From Eudorina sp. 2006-703-Eu-15 (lineage: Eukaryota > Chlorophyta > Chlorophyceae > Chlamydomonadales > Volvocaceae): DNA of 64,000 bases. Shown piece after piece: positions 56,601-64,000 of the stretch. The translations under genes were made by a program, and so were the position numbers. The number at the start of each line of letters is the position of its first letter. Position 1 is the stretch's first letter. The DNA lies in assembly GCA_003117195.1 (NCBI GenBank), contig BDSI01000098.1, positions 412,880-476,879 on the forward strand. The letters are read 5' to 3'. The notes below the pieces were generated by a model that ran no database searches, was not told where the DNA came from, and was given only the letters and a program-made list of their open reading frames with translations.

Positions 56601-59600
56601 ATTAAATTTGATTTTCCTGCCTGTCCATTTCACCGTAAGTGTATGCTAGTGCCAAATTGCACCATCAGCGTGCATTGCTCAGTTGCAACAGAGGAAATGA
56701 GGAGACGCTCACCTTGTCCGTTACGTTTGGCTCTGCACCTTCAAACAGCAGGTACGTCACGGCTTCCGGTTTGAAGCACTGAGCTGCCAGGTGCAGCGGT
56801 GTCCGTCCAAGCTGCGTGCAGTATAACGCGTGCAGGTCGCGGTGCCAGCACAACGGCGGGTCAGAAGTGTACCTGCCTGTCCAACCCGTCGGAAGCAGGC
56901 CTGTTGGACGTCTCGCCGATAACGGCGCAGCCTGTGGCGTGACCATGATTTGGCCTGTAGCTGCATGCGTGCTACCGATGTAACCGATGCACCAAAATTC
57001 GATGTATCAATACATAACATGGTCATTTTTTTATTTTACCCTGGTCACCGGTCTCGCCCCATGCGCGCACTGCCTCTCATCCCTTAACACACGCGGGTGA
57101 TGAGACGATGGGTTCCCCTTCCCTACTTATACACTACCCGCCACCGCCACGTACAGCCGACACCGCCACCACCGACCCACCTGCCACCGTCACCACCGAG
57201 TAAAATGTAAAATCAAAATGACAGACCCCCTCGATCGCTCACCCCGCTGGACGCGTGTTTATTTGCTCCTGCCTCAATGAGGGCAGTCATGACCTTCACA
57301 TGACCGTTTTGGGCGGCAAGGTGAAGCGGTGTCGTGCCGACCTGACAATGATGCGGGTTTCAAGAAGTGGAAGAGGTAGGTGTCAACGGACGAATTTTTG
57401 TTATATGCAGCTAGCAAGCGAGCACGCATTATCGTGGATAATACTACCAATTGCAGTTTGAGGTGACCGAAGGTATGTCGCGCCTGGCAAGGCATTTCAA
57501 ACTTACGCACATTGCCACCCATCAAGTAAGCCACCACAGTGCGAGGGCTTGGACCAAAACAATAATGCGGACAGGTTTCGCTTCGTTAACGGGGGTCATC
57601 CTTGGTATGCATGAGCTATACTTGTGGCAGCCGCAGCCTGATCGGCTGTATGTGGGTGCGTGCATGCAGACGCACACTGCCTGTGAGGAAGGACTTTAGT
57701 AAGGGACTCCGCGGATAGATGCTGGGCACACCCTTTGCTCAAGATATATGTTGTATCACGCCATAAAGAATGGACCGATAGGCAGATGTCCATGATGGAC
57801 ATCTCATGGTACATATCCAGGATACTACATGTTATCCCCCCTCTAGCCGTCCTCGGTGACCATTGAAGGGTGGGGCTGCCACGTCCTCCAAGTCATCAAT
57901 CATACTGTAGAGTATGCCCTTTGCGGGAATCGAACCAGGACTGCCAGGTCTCGATACCACGGCACTTGTATCACGCCATAAAGAATGGACCGATCGGCTG
58001 ATGGACATCTCATGGTACATATACAGTTGCGGTCGTTGCGGCCCCGACACACCACCCAGCCCCGGGAACAGGCGCAACGGGATTCCCACAGTTCAAGAGC
58101 ATGCATGATTTCGTTGAGGCTGAGGATGGACACATGCAGTCCCTAAATCAATCCCTGATGACGGCGAAAGTCAGCCGCACCAGAATAGATGACGAAAGTC
58201 TAGAGATTCTGGAATAATGATAGTAGTGAGATGACTGGAGGGTTGCATGTTTGAATACCCAAATGGCGCGTGTCAGCCAACGCAATGGGCACGACAACGG
58301 CGATGGTGACCGTGCGTGGATGTTTGCGGATCTCGGGCTGATAGGTCCCGGGACGGTCCCTATCAGAGGGAGGGGAGTATACAAGGTGCTGTAGATAGAC
58401 TGGACGGACCTGTACCTCACACACAGTGCAAAGCACTGCTTGATGATGAGAAGCCTTTGCCAGCTAGGTAGGTTTTATATACGCACGGCGGACGCATGCA
58501 GGGAGCCCCGTGTATGTACCACATACACATATACAGACCCTTTGACATCCAACAAAAACCCTTCGCACTGACCTTGTCCGTTTTGTTTACGTCGTCCCGC
58601 AAAGACAGCAGGTGCAGAACGGCCTCCCAGTGGCCTTCCTCAGCCGCCCGATGCAGCGGTGACAGACCGAGCTTTTAGGCAGGTGCATGGCAAAGGAAGC
58701 AGTGGGCGGGGCAGTCATCACCTAATAGTCTAGATGCTCAAGACCATCTAACGGAACATGTCGTCGGTGTGTGGTGCGACTTATTCAAAGACATTACCAA
58801 GGTCAGTAAGATAAGGAGCGGAGCGAAATAAGAGTGCAGCCACGGGCCAAGCTTACAACGTCATGCATGGTCAAGCAGCTGTCATCGTCCAGAGGTAAGT
58901 ATGACGGCATTGTCGTCGTGGGTGCGTTAGGACTAGGTGTGGGTTTCAAGCGATGTGGGGGCGGGGCTGGTGAGGAATGTGACTTGCTTACAACGTGGAT
59001 GTATGGCGACGTACATATGTAGTACCGGAAACGAACGAAGCGCAGGATATAGCTGCAACAGTACGCATAATCAAGGGTGCGTGCTACGTACCATTTATTG
59101 TATTCGGACGGACGGACAATGTGCAGCCGCCTGAGCTACGCCGCATTGGTCCCCGCTTATTACTCGGCAAACCCTGCCTACGTACAAACCGCCCCTTCAT
59201 GCCCTGTGCCCGTGTGGCTCCCATCATATCGCGCCCATGTTGCCACAACTGCTGCTGTCATCGCCCGTGTACTCATGTCACCCGTGTACCGCCGCCGTCA
59301 TCCTCTCTCTTACGTACTTCGTCGCGCGTGTCGCTCTTAGCACCTGCTTCGATGAGGGCGTCAATCATCGCCACATGACCGTTTCTGGAGGCAAGGTGAA
59401 TGGGTGCCATGCCGGCCTGAGGGCGCCACAAAATGATGAGGGATAACGGAGGTAAGAGTATGAACGGTGATGGCCATGGCGCGAAAGATGAATAATAGTG
59501 CATGGGAGTAGCGCTTTCGTTTTTGGTTAAGTATATATATAAAGTGTTATAACGAAGTGTATTATGATATACCGTAACCAGCCATCACCTACAGCCACTC

Positions 59601-62600
59601 ATCACACCACACTACCCGTATCAGCAAGGCAAGTGTAACATCGGGTTACACTACTTGTAGTATAATTTCCTACAAATGACCCTGCACAGCATCTCGAGAA
59701 GCCTATTGCCGCGCCGTGTTACAATTGATATCGAGTATCAGTACTCTTTCCGTACGACCCCGTCAGGTCATGACTTCGATTCTGGTTGAGTGCGGGAAGG
59801 TTTCCACTCCAAAAGCCCTGCTAGGGACGCATGCGGGCCGGGGGCCATGCACGACGCATGACGTGACGCGAGGCCTGTGCAATCTCGTGGTAGGGGAGGC
59901 AAGGCGGAGTGGCCTGTGCACTGCGAGGACGCAGTGAGGAACGAGGACGTCCCCTTCTTGAGGGCGGGGGAGAACGTAACACCGACCGGGTTACAGTATA
60001 AGTCCCTACAAATGACCCTGCGTGTTACAGCAAGTAGTAATAATGTTTGCAGTCAAACTCTACATTTTATCAAAATCACATTACGTTTGTAGGGAACACT
60101 TTAAAAACTCAGGCAATCAAACGGTGTCGTGTGAAGGGGGCAGGAGGCACGCATCAGGGCCTTCACGCATAAGAATCAATAATCACGCAATTCATGGTAA
60201 CGAACCTTATCGGCCGTGTTTGGGTCCACGCCCTCGCGCAACAAGCTCATGACCGCATCCCATCTGCCACACTGAACCGCCAGGTATAACGGGGTTCGAC
60301 CATCCTGTGTAATACGGCGTCAATGATTTACCATGCGCGCAGGGAAGGGTGGGCGGGCCGCAGGCTGCAGTATTAGACCCTGTCAGCAGAGATAGTGCAT
60401 GGACGAGACAAAGAGCAACGAAGGCACAAGCAGCTAGTCGGATGGATGGGGGATTATAGCGCGGGCGGCAGAGAGCCCGCCCCAGCATGCAACCCCGCCT
60501 TACTGTGGTGGGCGGACTGCTGTGAAGAGAAATGTGCGGACAAGCAGTGACGTGCACGTGAGGATTGGGCCCGGGGACTTGCTGAACGAGCAGCATGCAC
60601 CAGGGCGTCATGGACGACACAGATGCACTGACGATTGTCAGACCTATCAGTGAGAGAATAATGCCATGGATTTATTGTCGCAAATAAACTCAGTTAGTGG
60701 AGGACCTGGCATGAATCAAATCCACATTGTATTGTTTAATGATATCAGCAATTAGCTTAGCGTTGTAAGTTATGGCAAAGAGAATTTTACTAGCCATAAA
60801 GGCGGTTCGCATGCAAATAAGCTTTGCATGCGAACCACCTCGCTCATCCCACTTACGCGGGACGTAATGTACGAGTTACAAGATACACCCGTAGAAAAAT
60901 ATACCATGCCCATAAAAAATACATTTCAGTAATTCCTTTCTGTGGGTGTGCGAACCTAACACTGACTGGTTGGCAAGTAAGTTTGTGTTTTCACGCGTGA
61001 CTGACATACATGGCCAGCTTGCATGGCCAGCTTGCGTAGCTTGCGTGAAGCTGCGGCGGGCGGCCGAGTTCGGCAAAGAAACGCTTCGCTGCCATTTGCA
61101 GTAGACTACTGGAGGATGCATAGGATTCTGAGGAAATATATGCTGAGATCTTCGTTGTGAGCAGCGAGCATCTATCACCACAGAAATGTTCTTTTGTAGA
61201 GACTGTGCGGGCAAAGGGCAGTCTGCGCCGCCTCCCCTACATACATATTTATCTCACCCTCACGCATGTGGATGCTTTTCCCTTGAACCATCGTTTACAT
61301 TGGTTCCCACGACCAAGCGAGTGACTTCCGTCGCACTCAAGAATCGCCACCACCACTTCTTTCGGCCGCCGTCCCAACTAACATCGCTTACATACCGTTT
61401 AACACCATTTCACCAAAATTGCAGCAGGTCACCTCTTGCCGCCAATGCAACGAGGGAAACCAAGCCGCCGCCCTGTTCCCTGACCTAATTATTGCTTGGA
61501 CGAGCACCCATAAAATAAAGCAAGACACCAAACCCACCACCACTGGTCGGCCGGCGGGCTGCTGTCTGCACAGCGTCTGCTGTGTTGCCTGCACAGCGCC
61601 GTACGTGCGTACACCCATACATCCTAGCTACACCCATCCCACACACGTGCGGTCGATGTACCTATATGGCGACGGTCGACACCAAGCAAACAGGGTAGGC
61701 CTTTTGGCGTTTCGGCCTCGGCCTTGTCCCTAACTAGACGCTAAATAGGTAGACTGGTCGATTGCGTTCATGTGCATTTTTTGCAGTGGAGCTGCTACCC
61801 CCGCTGCAGTTAGACCCATTCGAATGGCAGACCCTGCCCTCGCCGTGCATCGCCACATTGACGCCGCCGTTCGTTAGCGCAATAATTTCCGTCATCGCCG
61901 CATGCATGCAATAATAATCTGCTGCCACCTCTTTGCCCTAAATGATGTCCTTTTTGCTCACCTTGTCGCGTGTGTTCTTCTTCGCCCCTGCCTCGATCAA
62001 GGCGGTGATCACCCTGACATTGCCGCTTTCCGATGCATGGTGTATGGGAGATTGCCCGGCCTGGAGAAATGTAAGGGAGTAAAATAAAGGGTCGGGGGTC
62101 AGTTGGCAACGGTTGGCTGGCAAGCGGAACACCGACTTTTATTTCCAGCCAAACATGTCCGTACGGTAGATGCAGATTCTACAACAACTCTACCTCGGCT
62201 GCTGCACAGACCCAGACTTGCTCAAACCATAATCACGCACGCACGCACCTTGTCCGCCATGTTCGGGTCCGCCATCATTGACAGCAAGCCGTTGACGACT
62301 TCTAAGTCGCCAATCTGAGCCGCCATGCATAGCGGGTTTCGGCCGTCCTGTATATATATGGTGTATGGATTTATCACAAACGAGAGGGCTAACGGGGAGC
62401 CAGCAGTAGCGAGCGATGTCGCAAGCATTGATGATGGGAGTGGTGTAGGCTTGGCTTTCGTCACCACGCGGGCGGCTTGATTGTTGGCAGCTGCGCTAGA
62501 TGGGGGGATACTAGAAATGAAACTAATAAAAACGAAAATCGTCATAAATATAGAAATAAGTAGGTGTCCTTCATTACTGCCGCACCTTCCCCGCCCCCTT

Positions 62601-63608
62601 TAAAACATACAGGCAATCAGCATGCAATCGCTGTCCTCAGCACTGGCACCTTTCAAACACAGTCGACGCCACCGCTGCTCCCAGCACGACCCAACGCTTC
62701 CGTTCTTTCCCAGCGCGATTGGCAACACATACGTTCAAGGTTTCAGACGCTTACCTTGCCAACAGGCGCATCCTTGTCAACTCCAGCCGCAATCAGGGCC
62801 TTGATTACCTCCACGTGGCCGTAAATAACCGCGAGTTCAATCGGTGTCTCGCCGGACTGGATATGGAATGATAAACCGTAAGACGGGCGTAAGCACAAAG
62901 GCGTAACCCGGGATGACTCTGGGCTATAAGCCTGGCTTACACTCCCCCCTTTTAGAATCGAGCGTCCTCACCGGTCTGCCGGAGTGCCACAGAGCCCTAC
63001 CTCTCCTCGGAGAGGATATCCTTACACGGCTTATGTGACCCCAGGGGATCGAACCGACGACCTCGGCTTTGCCAGGTTGTAGGGCACCGTCCCGATACCA
63101 ATAATTGTAATCACAAAGGCGTAACCCGGGATGACTCGGGGCTATAAGTCTGGCTTACAACGGTCGGCTATCCCACGCATGCCAAGCGGAATATATATAG
63201 TGACAATAGCGAAACACATCACTAGATAAAGGGCTATCTAGTGATGTGTTTCGCTATTGTCACTAGATAGCCCTTTATTTCGTCGTCGGCGTCGCTGTTA
63301 CTAACATGCATTGGACATGATTCATCACTGCGCTGGCGACGACCGTAAAGACTGTATCATCGTTAGTTGTCAGTGCCGCTCGATCTCCAGCCGAACTGGA
63401 ACACCGCTGCGGCCATCTGTTCGGCTGGAGCTAGCGGCACTGACAAGCAAATGGGGCGTGTTGATGAGTCGGAGTCAATCGGCCGATCGATCGACACCGA
63501 GTGACTCACCGGATTCACCTTGTTTGGGTCCGCACCACTAGAAAGCAAGGCCTCGACGGCGCTCCGCTTACCACACTGAGCCGCCAAAATCAGCGGGGTA
63601 AGGCCATC
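32327..63608 (-). CDS. Giant ankyrin-repeat gene, one repeat per exon (5' end outside window)
   Basis: At least 25 minus-strand exons. Ten diverged exons lie at 56279-63608, 14 nearly identical ones in the tandem array (32634-55648), and one terminal exon at 32327-32383 with the stop. All repeat exons but one are exactly 99 nt (the one at 62755-62856 is 102 nt). Each begins at the xG-x-TPLH turn of an ankyrin repeat, is preceded by an AG acceptor, and is followed by a GT donor (GTCAGT, GTGAGC, GTAAGC, GTACGT, GTTCGT, GTGCGT), always in phase 0. If all were joined, the visible part would be 811 residues: about 24 tandem ankyrin repeats and a short cap (DGKKPRDVATRDAIRALL). There is no signal peptide or membrane segment in the visible part; the N-terminus is off the right edge. 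Ankyrin solenoids bind proteins, and the ligand here is unknown. Symmetric exons mean any exon can be skipped or duplicated without breaking the frame. Exon identity is certain; whether all are used in one mRNA is not known. Confidence 0.85.
32634..32732 (-). CDS. Array ankyrin exon 1
   Basis: 33-residue repeat; residues at positions 1/3/7/8/11/32-33 are N/W/H/G/Q/SN. The only unit with Gly at 8 and Ser at 32. Confidence 0.85.
34564..34662 (-). CDS. Array ankyrin exon 2
   Basis: Positions 1/3/7/8/11/32-33: G/W/H/M/Q/NN. Confidence 0.85.
36495..36593 (-). CDS. Array ankyrin exon 3
   Basis: Positions 1/3/7/8/11/32-33: D/W/H/M/Q/NN. Confidence 0.85.
38463..38561 (-). CDS. Array ankyrin exon 4
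   Basis: Positions 1/3/7/8/11/32-33: D/W/H/M/K/NK. Confidence 0.85.
38867..39372. mobile_element. hAT-type MITE, family 1, copy 2 (506 bp)
   Basis: Same length and ends as 11039-11544 but inverted, flanked by the 8-bp duplication CTCCTCAC (38859-38866 and 39373-39380). The other units have the uninterrupted site GACTCCTCACACACTTGG, so this insertion postdates duplication of this unit. Confidence 0.95.
40608..40706 (-). CDS. Array ankyrin exon 5
   Basis: Positions 1/3/7/8/11/32-33: V/W/H/W/Q/VG. Confidence 0.85.
42079..42177 (-). CDS. Array ankyrin exon 6
   Basis: Positions 1/3/7/8/11/32-33: N/R/H/M/Q/NK. Confidence 0.85.
43699..43797 (-). CDS. Array ankyrin exon 7
   Basis: Positions 1/3/7/8/11/32-33: V/W/H/M/E/NN. 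Confidence 0.85.
45264..45362 (-). CDS. Array ankyrin exon 8
   Basis: Positions 1/3/7/8/11/32-33: D/W/H/M/E/VG. Confidence 0.85.
47171..47269 (-). CDS. Array ankyrin exon 9
   Basis: Positions 1/3/7/8/11/32-33: N/C/H/W/Y/NK, plus Arg at 14. The most divergent exon of the array. Confidence 0.85.
49131..49229 (-). CDS. Array ankyrin exon 10
   Basis: Positions 1/3/7/8/11/32-33: N/W/H/M/Q/VG, plus Pro at 15, which may disturb the first helix-turn. Confidence 0.85.
50703..50801 (-). CDS. Array ankyrin exon 11
   Basis: Positions 1/3/7/8/11/32-33: D/W/Y/V/Q/NK, plus Cys in place of the conserved Gly at 13. Confidence 0.85.
52335..52433 (-). CDS. Array ankyrin exon 12
   Basis: Positions 1/3/7/8/11/32-33: V/W/Y/V/K/NK. 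Confidence 0.85.
53984..54082 (-). CDS. Array ankyrin exon 13
   Basis: Positions 1/3/7/8/11/32-33: D/W/Y/V/Q/NK. Confidence 0.85.
55550..55648 (-). CDS. Array ankyrin exon 14
   Basis: Positions 1/3/7/8/11/32-33: D/R/H/M/Q/NK, plus Pro at 15. Confidence 0.85.
55891..55950 (-). pseudogene. Half ankyrin exon at the right edge of the array
   Basis: Follows the acceptor ATGTGTTGCAG and encodes the first 20 residues of a repeat (HAQTPMHLAAGKGHLDIVQY). It then runs directly into array sequence with no donor. The last 13 residues are missing; the duplication breakpoint cut this exon. Confidence 0.8.
56279..56377 (-). CDS. Ankyrin exon (diverged, upstream block)
   Basis: 99 nt, acceptor ATCACTCCAG, donor GTGAGC. 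Encodes TGQAPIHLASEVGHVEVV...KKDAPGM. Confidence 0.8.
56713..56811 (-). CDS. Ankyrin exon (diverged, upstream block)
   Basis: 99 nt, acceptor TGCACGCAG, donor GTGAGC. Encodes LGRTPLHLAAQCFKPEAV...EPNVTDK. Confidence 0.82.
57243..57341 (-). CDS. Ankyrin exon (diverged, upstream block)
   Basis: 99 nt, acceptor TTGTCAG, donor GTGAGC. Encodes VGTTPLHLAAQNGHVKVM...NKHASSG. Confidence 0.82.
57749..57829. mobile_element. 81-bp TIR mini-element, copy B
   Basis: Inverted relative to 9820-9900 and of the same length. It lies in an intron of the giant ankyrin gene. Confidence 0.75.
57922..57966 (-). other. tRNA-like B-box sequence
   Basis: The minus strand reads GTGGTATCGAGACC...CTGGTTCGATTCCCGC, with a consensus B box (GGTTCGATTCC) and a D-loop-like part. 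It is adjacent to a partial 81-bp TIR element. Probably a tRNA-derived SINE piece; no full cloverleaf. Confidence 0.4.
57966..58022. mobile_element. 81-bp TIR mini-element, partial copy C
   Basis: Shares TTGTATCACGCCATAAAGAA and the GACATCTCATGGTACATAT part with 57749-57829 but lacks the far end. Confidence 0.65.
58573..58671 (-). CDS. Ankyrin exon (diverged, upstream block)
   Basis: 99 nt, acceptor CCTAAAAG, donor GTCAGT. Encodes LGLSPLHRAAEEGHWEAV...DVNKTDK. Confidence 0.82.
59318..59416 (-). CDS. Ankyrin exon (diverged, upstream block)
   Basis: 99 nt, acceptor CGCCCTCAG, donor GTACGT. Encodes AGMAPIHLASRNGHVAMI...KSDTRDE. Confidence 0.82.
59634..59723. mobile_element. 90-bp TIR mini-element (TGTAAC...GTTACA), copy 2
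   Basis: Starts TGTAACATCGGGTTACA and ends GTGTTACA; related to 30125-30178. Confidence 0.55.
59974..60029. mobile_element. TIR mini-element, copy 3
   Basis: Begins at CGTAACACCG and ends GTGTTACAG, with the same core CGGGTTACAGTATAAGTCCC and TACAAATGACCCTG. Confidence 0.55.
60206..60304 (-). CDS. Ankyrin exon (diverged, upstream block)
   Basis: 99 nt, acceptor TACACAG, donor GTTCGT. Encodes DGRTPLYLAVQCGRWDAV...DPNTADK. Confidence 0.82.
60801..60839. other. 17-bp hairpin (one mismatch)
   Basis: GGCGGTTCGCATGCAAA / TTTGCATGCGAACCACC around TAAGC, in an ankyrin-gene intron. The arm TGCATGCGAACCACC also occurs at about 12687 in the low-GC stretch. Confidence 0.85.
61962..62060 (-). CDS. Ankyrin exon (diverged, upstream block)
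   Basis: 99 nt, acceptor CATTTCTCCAG, donor GTGAGC. Encodes AGQSPIHHASESGNVRVI...KKNTRDK. Confidence 0.82.
62249..62347 (-). CDS. Ankyrin exon (diverged, upstream block)
   Basis: 99 nt, acceptor TATACAG, donor GTGCGT. Encodes DGRNPLCMAAQIGDLEVV...DPNMADK. Confidence 0.82.
62755..62856 (-). CDS. Ankyrin exon (diverged, 102 nt)
   Basis: 34 codons, one more than the rest; acceptor CATATCCAG, donor GTAAGC. Encodes SGETPIELAVIYGHVEVI...KDAPVGK. Confidence 0.82.
62888..62941. mobile_element. 54-bp TIR mini-element, copy 2
   Basis: CGTAAGCACAAAGGCGTAAC...GGCTTACA; the same family as 10070-10113 and 63106-63159. Together with 63106-63159 it brackets the tRNA-like piece as direct repeats. Confidence 0.6.
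63040..63101 (-). other. tRNA-like B-box sequence
   Basis: The minus strand reads TTGGTATCGGGACGGTGCCC...GTCGTCGGTTCGATCCCC. B box GGTTCGATCCC; a stem of four pairs around a 7-nt loop TACAACC. Similar in layout to 57922-57966. Probably tRNA-derived, not a functional tRNA. Confidence 0.4.
63106..63159. mobile_element. 54-bp TIR mini-element, copy 3
   Basis: TGTAATCACAAAGGCGTAAC...GGCTTACA, nearly identical to 62888-62941. Confidence 0.6.
63199..63264. other. Perfect 30-bp foldback with a 6-nt loop
   Basis: AGTGACAATAGCGAAACACA...CACTAGATA pairs with its exact complement around AAGGGC. A second, overlapping inverted pair (63226-63243 with 63261-63278) allows an alternative fold. Located between ankyrin exons. 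Confidence 0.95.
63367..63446. other. Foldback hairpin, about 28-bp stem, 22-nt loop
   Basis: TTGTCAGTGCCGCT...CTCCAGCCGAAC pairs with GTTCGGCTGGAG...AGCGGCACTGACAA; the only disturbance is near CGAT/CTAG in the middle of the stem. It lies 64 bp from the next ankyrin exon. Confidence 0.9.
63510..63608 (-). CDS. Ankyrin exon, most 5' one in the window
   Basis: 99 nt, acceptor TTTGCAG, donor CCG|GTGAGT. Encodes DGLTPLILAAQCGKRSAV...DPNKVNP. An alternative donor AAG|GTGAAT nine bases earlier is possible but would give an atypical length. Confidence 0.8.
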
Positions 63609-63938
63609 CTGCAAACAGTCATATGTTTCATTGGGTAGCTGTACAGGTATGGGGTACATACATATGCACCCTCAACTAACCAGCTATGGATACATACACA
63701 TACACATATCTAGGGAGACTTGCAAGCCAAGGAGCCATCTTGGCGGTTGGGAGATATCGTGATAGATGATATGTAGACATGTGCAAATAACCAGGGTGTG
63801 TGTACCTTCATGTACGCTGGCTCAAGCATATATCTACCCCGCCCACGTGCGTGTGTTCAAGCAGGATGGGCAGAGTGGATGGGCAGAGAAATATAATGAG
63901 TTTGTCAATGGATTAGATTGCTTAGATACGTAGCCAAC

Positions 63939-64000
63939 GGGCCCCGGGGCCGGGGCCGGGCCGGGCCGGGGCCGGGGCCGGGGCCGGGGCCGGGGCCGGG
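63939..64000. repeat. (GGGGCC)n-type tract running off the window
   Basis: GGGGCC repeats with two GGGCC interruptions; the length is unknown because the window ends inside it. The interval 63609-63938 holds no recognisable feature. Confidence 0.95.

Overview
The window looks like nuclear DNA from a GC-rich eukaryotic microbe. The best fit is a chlamydomonadalean (volvocine-type) green alga. The grounds are spliceosomal introns with GT-AG borders and very high GC at third codon positions, together with the mobile elements: L1-type LINEs whose tail reads HHFW.C, a Kyakuja-Dileera-Zisupton (KDZ) type transposon, a Penelope-like reverse transcriptase, a Dam-like methylase fragment of retroelement type, and hAT-type MITEs. 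The lineage is an inference; nothing in the sequence names the species.

Layout. 0.9-4.4 kb (+): a multi-exon gene for a cysteine-rich surface protein with a hydrophobic C-terminal tail; one intron carries a 118-bp (GGGTCC)n tract and another a LINE relic. 6.0-8.2 kb (-): a dead LINE. 10.7-11.7 kb (-): the last two exons of a small ankyrin-repeat gene, with a 506-bp hAT MITE in the intron. 13.4-19.5 kb: a decayed transposon of about 6.1 kb with terminal inverted repeats of 262-277 bp, carrying a broken KDZ-type transposase and a gene with a decayed PHD finger and Gly/Ser repeats. 19.6-22.1 kb: a TIR transposon with a 3-bp target duplication. 22.7-31.9 kb: a pile-up of retroelement and MITE fragments, including a Penelope-like element.

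The main feature is 32.3-63.6 kb on the minus strand: one very large ankyrin gene, running off the right edge. Nearly every recognisable exon is 99 nt long, begins and ends in phase 0, and encodes exactly one 33-residue ankyrin repeat. Ten diverged exons lie at 56.3-63.6 kb. They are followed by a 23.3-kb tandem array of 14 almost identical units (1.5-2.1 kb each) with one ankyrin exon per unit, and then a short terminal exon with the stop codon. All 14 array exons encode different repeats. The differences fall mainly at positions that contact targets in ankyrin folds, and by eye the exon is about three times as variable as the adjoining intron. Each array intron also holds a 0.2-0.7 kb C-rich tract with regularly spaced CGTACG; in the sense RNA this is a G-run tract. 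The array looks like a recently expanded, actively recombining ankyrin-exon cassette, and it is the strongest candidate here for an undescribed diversification system.

The remaining space is intronic or intergenic sequence with small TIR elements (44-90 bp), tRNA-like pieces, foldback hairpins and microsatellites, ending in a (GGGGCC)n-type tract at the right edge.
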